Source of the DNA: Imbroritus primus
GTDB taxonomy: Bacteria; Pseudomonadota; Gammaproteobacteria; Burkholderiales; Burkholderiaceae
Length of the DNA stretch: 64,000 nt
Direction: 5' to 3'
Assembly: GCF_964332355.1 (NCBI RefSeq)
Contig: NZ_OZ201293.1
Location: forward strand, 3,100,001 to 3,164,000
Below, in pieces: positions 54,351 to 63,301 of this stretch. Position numbers and translations under genes: made by a program. The notes under the pieces were generated by a model that ran no database searches, was not told the DNA's origin, and was given only the letters and a program-made list of their open reading frames with translations. The first letter of the stretch is position 1, and every line of letters starts with the position of its first letter.

Positions 54351-55454
54351 ATGCGAACACCCAACACCAACACCATATACCGCGCCGCAGTAGCCACGCC
54401 GGCCGCCTCTGGGCAGCCTGTTGTCACGATGAGGGATTTTGTTTCGTTTCTGGCCAATCCCGGTGACCTGGCCCACGGAGTCAACCGCAAAAGCCCTGAA
54501 TATCTCCAGCGACGTGAAGATGAGTTCATGTTTTTCTGTGGACACCTGCGCGGGCAATTCGGCAAACAACTTTCCGAAGAAGACCTCAAGCGGGTCACGA
54601 AATCCGCCAGGGTCGGCTGGGAAGGATCGACGCCGTTACACATTGCCGCCAATTACCGTCATCCGGACGTGCTTCGCCACATGCTTTGGGACAACCCTGC
54701 AGCGCAGTCTGCGCTCAACCAAACGGATCGTCTCGGTCGGACGGTTCTAGACTGGGCCATGGAGCGGCCACAGGGAAAAAACAGAACCGAAATCCTGAAG
54801 ATTCTGCAGGGGTACCAGGCCCTGCGTGGCACAAGCGGCAGTGCCGCCAAGACAACACACCGCTCCATCACACCTCGCGACATCCGTCTGTCAACGACTG
54901 GGCACAGCGGCAAGCTACAAGAAAATGCGGAGTTGCGAAAGCGTCTTCAGCATATCTCGATATGTGAGAAGAATATCGCGATCGTTGCCAATGCGACGAT
55001 CCGCCTGGGAGAGGCGCGTACTGCATTGGACAGCCTTGCCAAAAAAAATGCAGCACTCCAGGCGTCGTTACAACAGCACCCGCTCTATCGAGAAGCGGCG
55101 CAATTGGTGGAAGTCGTCGATCAATCGATTGGTTCAAAACTGGAGATTCTCGCCAAGCCGATGGGGAAAGTTCCCCCAAGCGAGGTTCTGGGAGCGCTCT
55201 CCAAAGCATGTCAGGATAGCTGTGCCCACCTAAGTATGCTCACACAATCGTTGCATCAACTTGCTACGCATTTGAGTGATGATATGGCCAAGAAGCCGCT
55301 TTCTAAAGAGGAGCGCCAGGAGATATACGTGACAAGACTGCAGGCCACGCGTCCCAAGCTACCTAAAGGCGCCAAGCGCGATGAGGAATTCTTAAAAGTC
55401 ATTACAGCACTATCCGACCATATCGACGCCATACGCGAAGAGGGGCTGGACTAA
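54351..55454 (+). CDS. Ankyrin-repeat protein, probably acquired
   Basis: 367 residues. Residues about 85-145 hold ankyrin-like repeats (GWEGSTPLHIAANYRHPDVLRHMLW, then TDRLGRTVLDWAMERPQGKNRTEILKIL). The rest (190-367) is helical and without recognisable domain (ENAELRKRLQHISICEKNIAIV..., LDSLAKKNAALQASLQQHPLYREAAQLVEVV, coiled-coil-like). No signal peptide. Base use is unlike its surroundings: 30 of the 60 bases at 55261-55320 are G or C. Standing alone with an odd composition, it may be an effector or host-interaction protein from outside; no secretion genes are in the window to support that. No clear ribosome site precedes the ATG. Confidence 0.75.
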   Translation: MRTPNTNTIYRAAVATPAASGQPVVTMRDFVSFLANPGDLAHGVNRKSPEYLQRREDEFMFFCGHLRGQFGKQLSEEDLKRVTKSARVGWEGSTPLHIAANYRHPDVLRHMLWDNPAAQSALNQTDRLGRTVLDWAMERPQGKNRTEILKILQGYQALRGTSGSAAKTTHRSITPRDIRLSTTGHSGKLQENAELRKRLQHISICEKNIAIVANATIRLGEARTALDSLAKKNAALQASLQQHPLYREAAQLVEVVDQSIGSKLEILAKPMGKVPPSEVLGALSKACQDSCAHLSMLTQSLHQLATHLSDDMAKKPLSKEERQEIYVTRLQATRPKLPKGAKRDEEFLKVITALSDHIDAIREEGLD

Positions 55455-55495
55455 GCCAACTCACGCCGTCCATCCTTGATATGTATCCCTCTTCC

Positions 55496-55532
55496 GCTGT
55501 CATGCGGGCGCCAGAACACGCCGCATGACAGC
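55496..55532. terminator. Strong hairpin between converging ankyrin and livK-like genes
   Basis: Perfect 12-bp arms GCTGTCATGCGG (55496-55507) and CCGCATGACAGC (55521-55532), 13-nt loop. No U-run on either side; possible two-way terminator. Confidence 0.5.
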
Positions 55533-55545
55533 ACCATGGTGACGC

Positions 55546-56694
55546 TTATTTCCCCCCCACCGACTCCAGCACCGTCCACTGCCCATCCACCACCTTGTAC
55601 ACGGTGATGCCCCCATCCTTCAGATCGCCACGCGCATCGTAGGCGAGGTTGCGGGTGGTCACGCCGATCATGCTGGTCTTGGCAAGCACCGGCAGGTACT
55701 TGGCGGGTTCGGCGGAGTTGGCCTTGACCATGGCTTTCATCATCGCCATGGCGCCGTCGTACGCATAGGGGGAATAGGTTTCGACCTTGCTACCGAAACG
55801 TTTTTCGTAGCGTTGCTTGTAGCCGGGGCCGCCTGGCATCTGATCGAGCGGTAGACCGGCGAGCGAGACGACGGTGCCGTTGGCGGCGGGGCCAGCAAGC
55901 TTGATGAAGTTGTCGGTCTTGGACATTTCACCGCTGACGAGCGGGGCCTTCAGGCCGAGTTCTTTCATCTGCTTCGCCATCGGCGCGGATTGCGCTTCGG
56001 CACCACCGAAGAAGATGATGTCCGGATTGCTACGCTTGATGTTGGTGAGCACGGCCTTGAAGTCGACGGCCTTGTCGTTGGTGAATTCGCGCCGCACAAT
56101 CTTGCCGCCGGCAGCCTTGGCGGCTTTTTCGAATTCGTCCGCAAGACCCTGGCCGTAGGCGGTGCGGTCGTCGACGATGGCGATGGTCTTGGCGCCAAGT
56201 TTCCTGACGGCGAAGGCGCCGATGACCGAGCCCTGCTGGGTGTCGGAGGTCATCATGCGGAAGGTGTTCTTGAAGCCCTGCCTGGTATATTCCGGCGCGG
56301 TCGCCATGGCGATCTGCGGGATGCCGGCGCGGTTATAGACCGTCGAGGCGGGAATGCTGGTGCCCGAGTTGAAATGGCCGAGCATGCCCTGGATGCCCTT
56401 GTCGACGAGTTTCTGCGCGACCACGGAGCCGGTCTTGGGATCGGCCTGGTCGTCTTCTGAGAGCAGCACGAACTTCACTTCCTTGCCGCCGATCTTGGGA
56501 TGCGTTGCATTGAATTCCTCGATGGCCAGCACGACGCCGTTCTGCATGTCCTTGCCGTACTGCGCCTGCGCGCCGGTCATGGGCGCGGCAAACCCGAGCT
56601 TGATGTCTTCGGCCTGCGCACCGGTCGTCCCGAAGGCGAGCGCCGTGCTCAAGAGCGCCAGTTGCAACACGGTCTTGTGAAACGCTGTTTTCAT
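55546..56694 (-). CDS. Branched-chain amino-acid (Liv-type) ABC transporter binding protein
   Basis: 382 residues. Signal peptide to TGAQA (residue 28), then the LivJ/LivK fold (DIKLGFAAPMTGAQAQYGKDMQNGVVLAIEEFN, LSEDDQADPKTGSVVAQKLVDKGIQGMLGHFNSGTSIPAS, ATAPEYTRQGFKNTFRM). It captures leucine-type or related amino acids in the periplasm. No liv permease or ATPase genes are adjacent, so the transporter partners lie elsewhere. 172 nt after the putA stop on the same strand. Confidence 0.9.
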   Translation of the reverse strand: MKTAFHKTVLQLALLSTALAFGTTGAQAEDIKLGFAAPMTGAQAQYGKDMQNGVVLAIEEFNATHPKIGGKEVKFVLLSEDDQADPKTGSVVAQKLVDKGIQGMLGHFNSGTSIPASTVYNRAGIPQIAMATAPEYTRQGFKNTFRMMTSDTQQGSVIGAFAVRKLGAKTIAIVDDRTAYGQGLADEFEKAAKAAGGKIVRREFTNDKAVDFKAVLTNIKRSNPDIIFFGGAEAQSAPMAKQMKELGLKAPLVSGEMSKTDNFIKLAGPAANGTVVSLAGLPLDQMPGGPGYKQRYEKRFGSKVETYSPYAYDGAMAMMKAMVKANSAEPAKYLPVLAKTSMIGVTTRNLAYDARGDLKDGGITVYKVVDGQWTVLESVGGK

Positions 56695-56866
56695 ACAAGT
56701 CTCCCGTAGGTGATCAAGCTGGCGGACCGCTTCGGTCTGCCGGCGTGTGTTCCGCGCCGTGCTGGCGCAGGTCCGATGGTGCGGGAGGATGCGTCTCCCG
56801 CAAAAACTTCTGTCATAGCGTCTGCCGCACGCCGTCGTGCATCCGGCACGGCATGGCGGCTGGTGA

Positions 56867-59800
56867 CTAGCCGATGGTCATCAAGCTCGCATTGCCGCCC
56901 GCCGCCGCCGTGTTGATGCTCAGCGCATGCTCGCGCAGCAGGCGCTCAAGCGCAATTCCGGTATCGCCCCGTGCGTAGCCGTGCACCGTGACGATCGGCC
57001 CGGAACGCTGTGCCAATTGCTCGCAGACGGCGCGCAACCGGTCAGCATCGCCATGATACAAAGCGACATCGTACGCCGCTGTGGTCCAGTCGGGTACCCG
57101 TTGCACCTGTGCGCCGATCTCCGGCGGGAGGCGCGCATGCAGCGCGCGGGTGTCGGGTGTGTCGGGCCAGACGGCGCGGCTGCCGATGGCGAGGACGGCG
57201 CTCAGCTGCAGCAGGCGGTCGTTCATTTCTTCTGCCAGGCAAAGTACGGCTTGGCGTGGCAACAGCGTGTAGACGTTACGTTCACCCGTCGGCCCGGTCA
57301 GCATGGTGCTGCTGTTCGCGAGCGCATGGTCTGCGAAGCGCTCGCATGTGCCGGCGAGCATGGGCATTTCCTGTTGCAACCACGCGCGCCACCGCGACCA
57401 GCGTCCCGCGCCTGACGCAGCCTGGGTCGCCCGCTGCCATACGCCGGCTGCGGTGACGGCCTGCACGGCGGCGTCCAGCGGGCAGGCGGAGAGCAGGCGC
57501 AGTAGATACAGCGGGCCGCCGGCCTTCGGGCCGGTACCCGATAGTCCCTCGCCGCCGAACGGCTGCACGCCGACCACCGCGCCGATGATGTTGCGGTTGA
57601 CGTACTGGTTGCCAACGCTGGCCCGTGTGGTGACCTGGGTGATGGTTTCGTCGATGCGGGTATGCAGTCCCAATGTGAGGCCGTAGCCCGTGGCGTTGAT
57701 CTGGCCGATGAGCAGATCGAGGCCGGTGCGCGGATACCGCAGGACATGCAGCACCGGCCCGAACACTTCGCGCTGCAGTTCGTCGATGCGGTCGATTTCG
57801 ATCAAGGTCGGCGGAATGAAGGTGCCATGCACGGTGGTATCCGGCGTCGCTGCCTGATACACGGCCCGGCCGTTGACGCGCATGGTGTCGATATGCTGCT
57901 GGATGGCATCGCGCGCCTCGGCATCGATCACCGGGCCGACATCCACCTCGAGCCGGTCGGGATTACCCACGCGCAGCTCCGCCATCGCGCCCTTGAGCAT
58001 GGCAAGCAATGGCGCGGCGATGTCCTGCTGCAGGCACAGCACGCGCAAGGCCGAGCAGCGCTGGCCGGCGCTGTCGAACGCCGAGGCCAGTACGTCGGCC
58101 ACGACCTGCTCCGCGAGCGCCGAGGAATCGACGATCAGGGCATTCTGCCCACCCGTTTCCGCGATCAGCGGCAGCGGCCGGCCATGCGCATCGAGCCGTC
58201 CGGCAAGGCTGCGCTGCAGCAGCCGCGCCACGGTTGTCGAACCGGTGAACATCACGCCACGGATGCGCGCATCCGCGACGAGCGCCGCACCGATGGTTTC
58301 GCCAGGCCCCGGCACCAGTTGCAAGGCGCCACGTGGCACCCCGGCGGCATGCAGGATGCGCACGGCCTGCGCGGCGATCAGCGGCGTCTGTTCAGCAGGC
58401 TTGGCAAGCACGGTGTTGCCGGCCGCCAGCGCCGCGCTGATCTGGCCCGTGAAGATCGCCAACGGAAAATTCCATGGGCTGATGCACACCACTGGGCCGA
58501 GCGGACGATGCGTGTCGTTACTGAAGGTGGCGCGTACCTGTGCGGCGTAATAGCGCAGGAAGTCGACCGCCTCGCGCACTTCGGCGATGGCGTTGGCCAA
58601 GCTCTTGCCGGCCTCGCGCACGATCAGCCCCATCAGCACCGGCATCTGGCTTTCGAACAGATCGGCGGCGTGTTCGAGAACCGCAGCGCGCGCGGCAGGC
58701 AGCGTGGTTTGCCAGACAGTACCCGCTGCCTCGGCATGCGCGAGGGCGCGCGCCGTTTCCTGCGGTGTGGCGTCGATCACGGTGCCAACACGGTCGCGAT
58801 GATCGGCAGGATTGCGTACGTCCACTGGCATGCCGGCGGGCGGTTCGTCATCGGCCAGCAGGGGCATGGCGAGCCATGGTGTGGCGACGCTGGCAAACAG
58901 GGACGATGCGAGAGAAGCAAGACGCTGTTCGCTGGCGAGATCGAGACCGGCCGAGTTGCGGCGCGCACAGCCAAACAGATCGCGCGGCAAGGGAATGCGC
59001 GGATGCGGCAATCCCGGCTGTCCTTCTTCCTGTTGGAGTCGTTCGACACTGGCGACCGGATCGGCCACCAGTTCGGCCAGCGGCACGCGGGTATCGGCGA
59101 CGCGGTTGACGAAGGACGTGTTAGCGCCATTCTCGAGCAAGCGGCGTACCAGGTAGGCGAGCAGGGTCTCGTGCGTGCCGACCGGTGCATAGATGCGGCA
59201 TGGCCGGCGCGGCATGATCGATGCTCGTCCCCCGGCGTCATCGGCGGCGGACGAAACGATCTGCTCGTACAGCGGCTCGCCCATGCCGTGGAGGCACTGG
59301 AATTCATACTGCCCCGGCGTGTAGTCGGGACCAGCCATCTGGCACACTGCGGCGACCGTATGCGCATTGTGCGTGGCGAACTGCGGATAAACCGCATCGG
59401 GCGCGGCAAGCAGCTTGCGGGCGCATGCGAGGTACGAGATATCGGTGTAGACCTTGCGCGTATAGACGGGATAGCCTTCCAGCCCATCGACCTGGGCGCG
59501 CTTGATCTCGCTGTCCCAGTAGGCACCCTTGACGAGGCGCACCATCAGGCGATGGCCGCTGCGGCGGGCAAGGTCGATCAGGTAATCGATCACGAAGGGG
59601 CAGCGCTTCTGGTAGGCCTGCACGACAAAGCCGATCCCTTGCCAGCGGGCCAACGCCGGTTCGAAGCACAGGCGCTCGAGCAGATCGAGCGACAGCTCCA
59701 GGCGCTCGGCCTCTTCGGCATCGATGTTCAGGCCGATGTCATAGCGGCACGCGAGTTCGGCCAGGTCGCGCAAGCGCGGATAGAGCTCCGCCATCACCCG

Positions 59801-60721
59801 CGTAGCCTGTGCCCTGCTGTAACGCGGATGCAGGGCCGAGAGCTTGATCGAGATGCCCGGCCCGGCCAACACACCACGCCCGGCGGAGGCGCGGCCGATG
59901 GCATGAATGGCTTGCGCATAGGCGTCGCAGTAGCGTTGGGCATCGGCCGCCGTCATGGCGGCTTCGCCCAGCATGTCGAAGGAGTAGCGGAAGCCCTGCG
60001 CCTCGCGCGTCTGTGCATGCGCCAGGGCTTCGTCGATGGTTTCGCCAGTGACGAACTGTTCGCCCATCAGCCGCATGGCCATGTCGACGCCCTTGCGGAT
60101 CACCGGCTCGCCGCTCTTGCCGATCAAACGCGCCAGCGCATTCGACAGGCCGGTCTCGGTATGTGTCGCTACCAGCTTGCCGGTCAGCAGAAGGCCCCAG
60201 GCCGCGGCGTTGACGAACAGCGAGCGGCTGTGCCCGAGATGCGACTGCCAGTTGCCATGGCTGATCTTGTCGCGGATCAGGGCGTCTCGCGTGGCGGCAT
60301 CGGGAATGCGCAGCAGTGCCTCGGCAAGGCACATCAACGCGATGCCTTCCTGGCTCGACAGCGAGAACTCCTGGATCAGGCCCTGCACCAGGGTTTCGCG
60401 CCCGGAGCCGGCGGGTGCCTCGCGCAGGCGGGCGGCGAGTTGTGTAGCGAGGGTGATCGCCCGAGTGGCGAGCGGTGGCGGCAGACGCGCCTGTTCGAGC
60501 AGCCACGGCAGGCACTCCGGCTCGGGACGGCGGGTGGCGTCAGTAATGGCGGCACGTAATGCGCCTTGCGGCTGGATGCCTTGGGCAAAGGCGAGGAAAG
60601 GCGGCTCGGGGGCGAGATGGGATTCCTCGCTGGATGCGCCCCCGGACAGGCTGCCCGGCATGGGGTCGAACACGGGATCGGGCGCGTCGTCGTGTGCCGT
60701 GCCCAAGTGGGTGGTCGCCAT
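56867..60721 (-). CDS. putA: PutA, bifunctional proline dehydrogenase / glutamate-semialdehyde dehydrogenase
   Basis: 1284 residues. Proline dehydrogenase domain about 190-500 (GISIKLSALHPRYSRAQ, RLVKGAYWDSEIKRAQ, YEFQCLHGMGEPLYEQI); aldehyde dehydrogenase domain about 570-1030 with catalytic C889 (GQRCSAL) and E855 (AETGGQNALI); a C-terminal extension after 1050 as in long PutA. It oxidises proline to glutamate, passing electrons from FAD to the membrane quinones. The N-terminal ribbon-helix-helix DNA-binding domain of E. coli PutA is missing (starts ATTHLGTAHDDAPDPVFD), so it cannot repress its own gene by that means. ATG 60721 has AGAACG upstream, a poor ribosome site. Confidence 0.96.
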   Translation of the reverse strand: MATTHLGTAHDDAPDPVFDPMPGSLSGGASSEESHLAPEPPFLAFAQGIQPQGALRAAITDATRRPEPECLPWLLEQARLPPPLATRAITLATQLAARLREAPAGSGRETLVQGLIQEFSLSSQEGIALMCLAEALLRIPDAATRDALIRDKISHGNWQSHLGHSRSLFVNAAAWGLLLTGKLVATHTETGLSNALARLIGKSGEPVIRKGVDMAMRLMGEQFVTGETIDEALAHAQTREAQGFRYSFDMLGEAAMTAADAQRYCDAYAQAIHAIGRASAGRGVLAGPGISIKLSALHPRYSRAQATRVMAELYPRLRDLAELACRYDIGLNIDAEEAERLELSLDLLERLCFEPALARWQGIGFVVQAYQKRCPFVIDYLIDLARRSGHRLMVRLVKGAYWDSEIKRAQVDGLEGYPVYTRKVYTDISYLACARKLLAAPDAVYPQFATHNAHTVAAVCQMAGPDYTPGQYEFQCLHGMGEPLYEQIVSSAADDAGGRASIMPRRPCRIYAPVGTHETLLAYLVRRLLENGANTSFVNRVADTRVPLAELVADPVASVERLQQEEGQPGLPHPRIPLPRDLFGCARRNSAGLDLASEQRLASLASSLFASVATPWLAMPLLADDEPPAGMPVDVRNPADHRDRVGTVIDATPQETARALAHAEAAGTVWQTTLPAARAAVLEHAADLFESQMPVLMGLIVREAGKSLANAIAEVREAVDFLRYYAAQVRATFSNDTHRPLGPVVCISPWNFPLAIFTGQISAALAAGNTVLAKPAEQTPLIAAQAVRILHAAGVPRGALQLVPGPGETIGAALVADARIRGVMFTGSTTVARLLQRSLAGRLDAHGRPLPLIAETGGQNALIVDSSALAEQVVADVLASAFDSAGQRCSALRVLCLQQDIAAPLLAMLKGAMAELRVGNPDRLEVDVGPVIDAEARDAIQQHIDTMRVNGRAVYQAATPDTTVHGTFIPPTLIEIDRIDELQREVFGPVLHVLRYPRTGLDLLIGQINATGYGLTLGLHTRIDETITQVTTRASVGNQYVNRNIIGAVVGVQPFGGEGLSGTGPKAGGPLYLLRLLSACPLDAAVQAVTAAGVWQRATQAASGAGRWSRWRAWLQQEMPMLAGTCERFADHALANSSTMLTGPTGERNVYTLLPRQAVLCLAEEMNDRLLQLSAVLAIGSRAVWPDTPDTRALHARLPPEIGAQVQRVPDWTTAAYDVALYHGDADRLRAVCEQLAQRSGPIVTVHGYARGDTGIALERLLREHALSINTAAAGGNASLMTIG

Positions 60722-61051
60722 CTACGTTCTCCCGGATCCGGGTCGAGTGGAAGGCGGATGCGTCGTGTCACCCGCCGTGCCTAGAGCAACGCGCTTGTAG
60801 TGTCCAACTGTGGCGCATCCTGTGCCTGATGACCGGATCTATCCCCGGTACTCGCGGGTACGCAAGTGGCCTCACATACTCTAGTGTTGGTATCGTACTC
60901 CCGCACGCATCGGGCTGCTACCCGGTGTGCAGATGGGCCTGGGAGTCAAGGACTATCAGAGAAGCGGGTCTGAGCGGCGGCGGAAAAACTAGCGGTGCAT
61001 GACGCTCGCGCTTTCTGCCAGCGCACTCTGTTCACATGCGCCGAGGTGCGC
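60722..61051. other. 330-nt putA upstream region
   Basis: No gene supported. It must hold the putA promoter; a TTGACT hexamer occurs on the minus strand at 60950-60945 but has no good -10 partner. Just beyond priA, a short hairpin near 60990-61008 precedes UUUUU on the minus strand (A run at 60985-60989) and may end the priA transcript. Confidence 0.4.
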
Positions 61052-63301
61052 TCAGATCCGCAGCGGATCGATCTCGAGCTGCCAGCGCACGCCCTGCCGT
61101 TGGGGCAGTCTGTCGCACGCCGGCATCCACGCCGCCAGCAGGTGCTGCAGCGCCATGCGCGAATCGCTTTCGACCAGCATCTGGGCACGCTCGCGGTTGG
61201 CGATGCGCACCATCGACATGGGCACGGGGTCGAGTATGTGCACGGTATCGCCGGCGAGCGCCAGCGCCTCCTCGCGCGCCGCGCGCAGGAAGGCCTGTGC
61301 GCCGGTGAGCTCGCGATGCTCGGCCGTGAGCAGTGCCTGGTAGCTGAACGGCGGCAGGCCGGCCTGCTGGCGCTCGGTCAGTTGCGCATCGGCAAACCCG
61401 TCATAGTCGTGACGCAGCAGGGCCTGCAGCGCCGAGGCCTCGCCATAGCGCGTCTGGATCAGCACTTCGCCGGGCAGGCCGGCGCGGCCGGCACGGCCGG
61501 CCACCTGCATGAGCGCGGCAAACAGGTGTTCGGCAGCGCGAAAGTCGTGGCTGAACATCGCCTGGTCCGGATTGACCACGCCAACCAGGGTGACGCGCTG
61601 GAAGTCATGCCCCTTGGCGATCATCTGCGTGCCGATGAGGATATCGACCTGCCCCGCGTGCACTTCTTCGAACAAGGCCTCAGCCGTGCCCTTGCGGCGC
61701 GTGGAGTCGGCATCGATACGGGCGATGCGCGCCTCGGGGAACAGCGCGACCAGACGTTCCTCGAGCCGCTGGGTGCCATGTCCGAGCGCGGCGATATCGA
61801 CATTGCCGCAGTCCGGGCAATGATGCGGAATGCGCTCTTCCCAGCCGCAGTGATGGCAGCGCAGGCGGCGTTCGGGCTTGTGCAGCACGAGGTAGGCGGA
61901 GCAGCGTGGGCAGCCCGACAGCCAGCCGCACGACGCGCACGACAGCACCGGAGCGTAGCCGCGCCGGTTGAGGAAGAGCAGCGTCTGCTCGCCGCGCGCG
62001 AGGCGCTGCCGCATGGCCTCGATCAGCGGCACCGACAGCCCATCCTGCAACGGCCGCTGGCGCTGCCGTTCAAGATTGAGATCGATCAGGCCGATGCGCG
62101 GCAGCACGGCGTCGGCCTGGGCGCGCTCGCGCAGCGTGAGCGTGCGATAAGCGCCCTGGCGTGCGCGCCACCAGGTTTCAAGCGAGGGTGTGGCGGAACC
62201 GAGCACGACCGGAATGCCGCGTTGCTTGGCGCGCCACACCGCCAGGTCGCGGGCAGAATAGCGCAGACCTTCCTGCTGCTTGTAGGAGGTATCGTGTTCC
62301 TCGTCGACGAGGATCAGGGCCAGGTTCGGCAAGGAGGCGAGGATCGCCAGCCGCGTGCCGAGGACGATACGCGCTTCGCCGCGATGCGCGGCCAGCCATT
62401 GCATGGCGCGTACCTGCTCGGCCAGCCCGCTGTGGAGCGTGGCCAGCGGCATGTGCGGAAAGCGCGCGGCGATGCGCGCCTCGAGCTGGGGCGTGAGATT
62501 GATTTCCGGGACCAGCATGAGCACCTGCGCGGCCGGATCGCGCGCGAGCGCCTCGGCCATGGCATGCAGGTAGACCTCGGTCTTGCCGCTGCCGGTGACG
62601 CCATGCAGCAGCATCGGCGCAAAACCGGTGGCAGACGTGATGGCCTCCACGGCGGCGCATTGCTCCGCATGCAGCGCCGGCGGCGGCGTGGCGGATGCCG
62701 CACGCACGTCGAGCAAGGCGGCGGCGCGCTGTTCGCGCACGAGCCAGCCTGCGGTACACCAGGCCTCCAGGCGAGTCCGGGCCTGCGCATAGAGCGCGAC
62801 CGCAGCGCGCTCGTCCAGGCTGCCATGCGCAATCAGCGCTTCAGCAAGACGACGCACCCCCGGCGCGCGCGGCGGCAGTGCGGCCAGCAGGTCGGCGGCT
62901 GCCCCTTCTTGCAGGCGATAGGCAAGAACGTGGCTGCGCTGGGCCAGACGCGGCCAGCTGGCCGGATCGCGCAGCATCGGCGGCAGTGCCGGCAGCAGCA
63001 CCTCGCCCAGCGGTCGGTGGTAATAGCGGGCGGCAAAGCGTCCGAGCGCGAGCCAGGCGCGGTCGAGCGGCGGGATGCTGTCGCACACGGCCGCCAGATC
63101 GCGCAACTTGTCCGCCGGCACGTCGGTGCTCTCCGCCAGCGCGGTGACGAGACCCGGCACCAGCCGGCGACCGAATGGCACGGTCACCAGCTGGCCAGGC
63201 TGCACCGTACCAGCAAGAGAAGCGGGAATAGAATAGTCAAACAGTTCGCCCGCCGGCGTGTCGAGCGCCACGCGCGCGATCACGGCACCGGCGGCGTTCA
63301 T
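61052..63301 (-). CDS. priA: PriA, primosomal replication restart helicase
   Basis: 749 residues. Helicase motifs: GVTGSGKTEVYLH (I), VDEEHDTSYKQQ (II), LGSATPS (III), FLNRRGYAPV, LIGTQMIAKGHDF (V), QVAGRAGRA (VI). Eight zinc-binding cysteines lie in CASCGWLSGCPRC, CHHCGW and CPDCGN. The N-terminal 3'-DNA-binding domain begins AGAVIARVALDTPAGELFDYSIP. PriA reloads the replisome at stalled forks. ATG 63301 overlaps the stop of the upstream glycosyltransferase gene (ATGA); the frame is open further but that part is antisense-like and not PriA. Confidence 0.95.
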   Translation of the reverse strand: MNAAGAVIARVALDTPAGELFDYSIPASLAGTVQPGQLVTVPFGRRLVPGLVTALAESTDVPADKLRDLAAVCDSIPPLDRAWLALGRFAARYYHRPLGEVLLPALPPMLRDPASWPRLAQRSHVLAYRLQEGAAADLLAALPPRAPGVRRLAEALIAHGSLDERAAVALYAQARTRLEAWCTAGWLVREQRAAALLDVRAASATPPPALHAEQCAAVEAITSATGFAPMLLHGVTGSGKTEVYLHAMAEALARDPAAQVLMLVPEINLTPQLEARIAARFPHMPLATLHSGLAEQVRAMQWLAAHRGEARIVLGTRLAILASLPNLALILVDEEHDTSYKQQEGLRYSARDLAVWRAKQRGIPVVLGSATPSLETWWRARQGAYRTLTLRERAQADAVLPRIGLIDLNLERQRQRPLQDGLSVPLIEAMRQRLARGEQTLLFLNRRGYAPVLSCASCGWLSGCPRCSAYLVLHKPERRLRCHHCGWEERIPHHCPDCGNVDIAALGHGTQRLEERLVALFPEARIARIDADSTRRKGTAEALFEEVHAGQVDILIGTQMIAKGHDFQRVTLVGVVNPDQAMFSHDFRAAEHLFAALMQVAGRAGRAGLPGEVLIQTRYGEASALQALLRHDYDGFADAQLTERQQAGLPPFSYQALLTAEHRELTGAQAFLRAAREEALALAGDTVHILDPVPMSMVRIANRERAQMLVESDSRMALQHLLAAWMPACDRLPQRQGVRWQLEIDPLRI

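Noticed and set aside
54351..55454. Calling the ankyrin protein a type III effector
   Set aside because: I looked for a TTCG-N16-TTCG type regulatory box upstream and found none, and no secretion genes are in the window.
57662..60559. A 965-residue plus-strand frame inside putA
   Set aside because: Composition is typical of antisense frames in GC-rich DNA and it has no recognisable domain.
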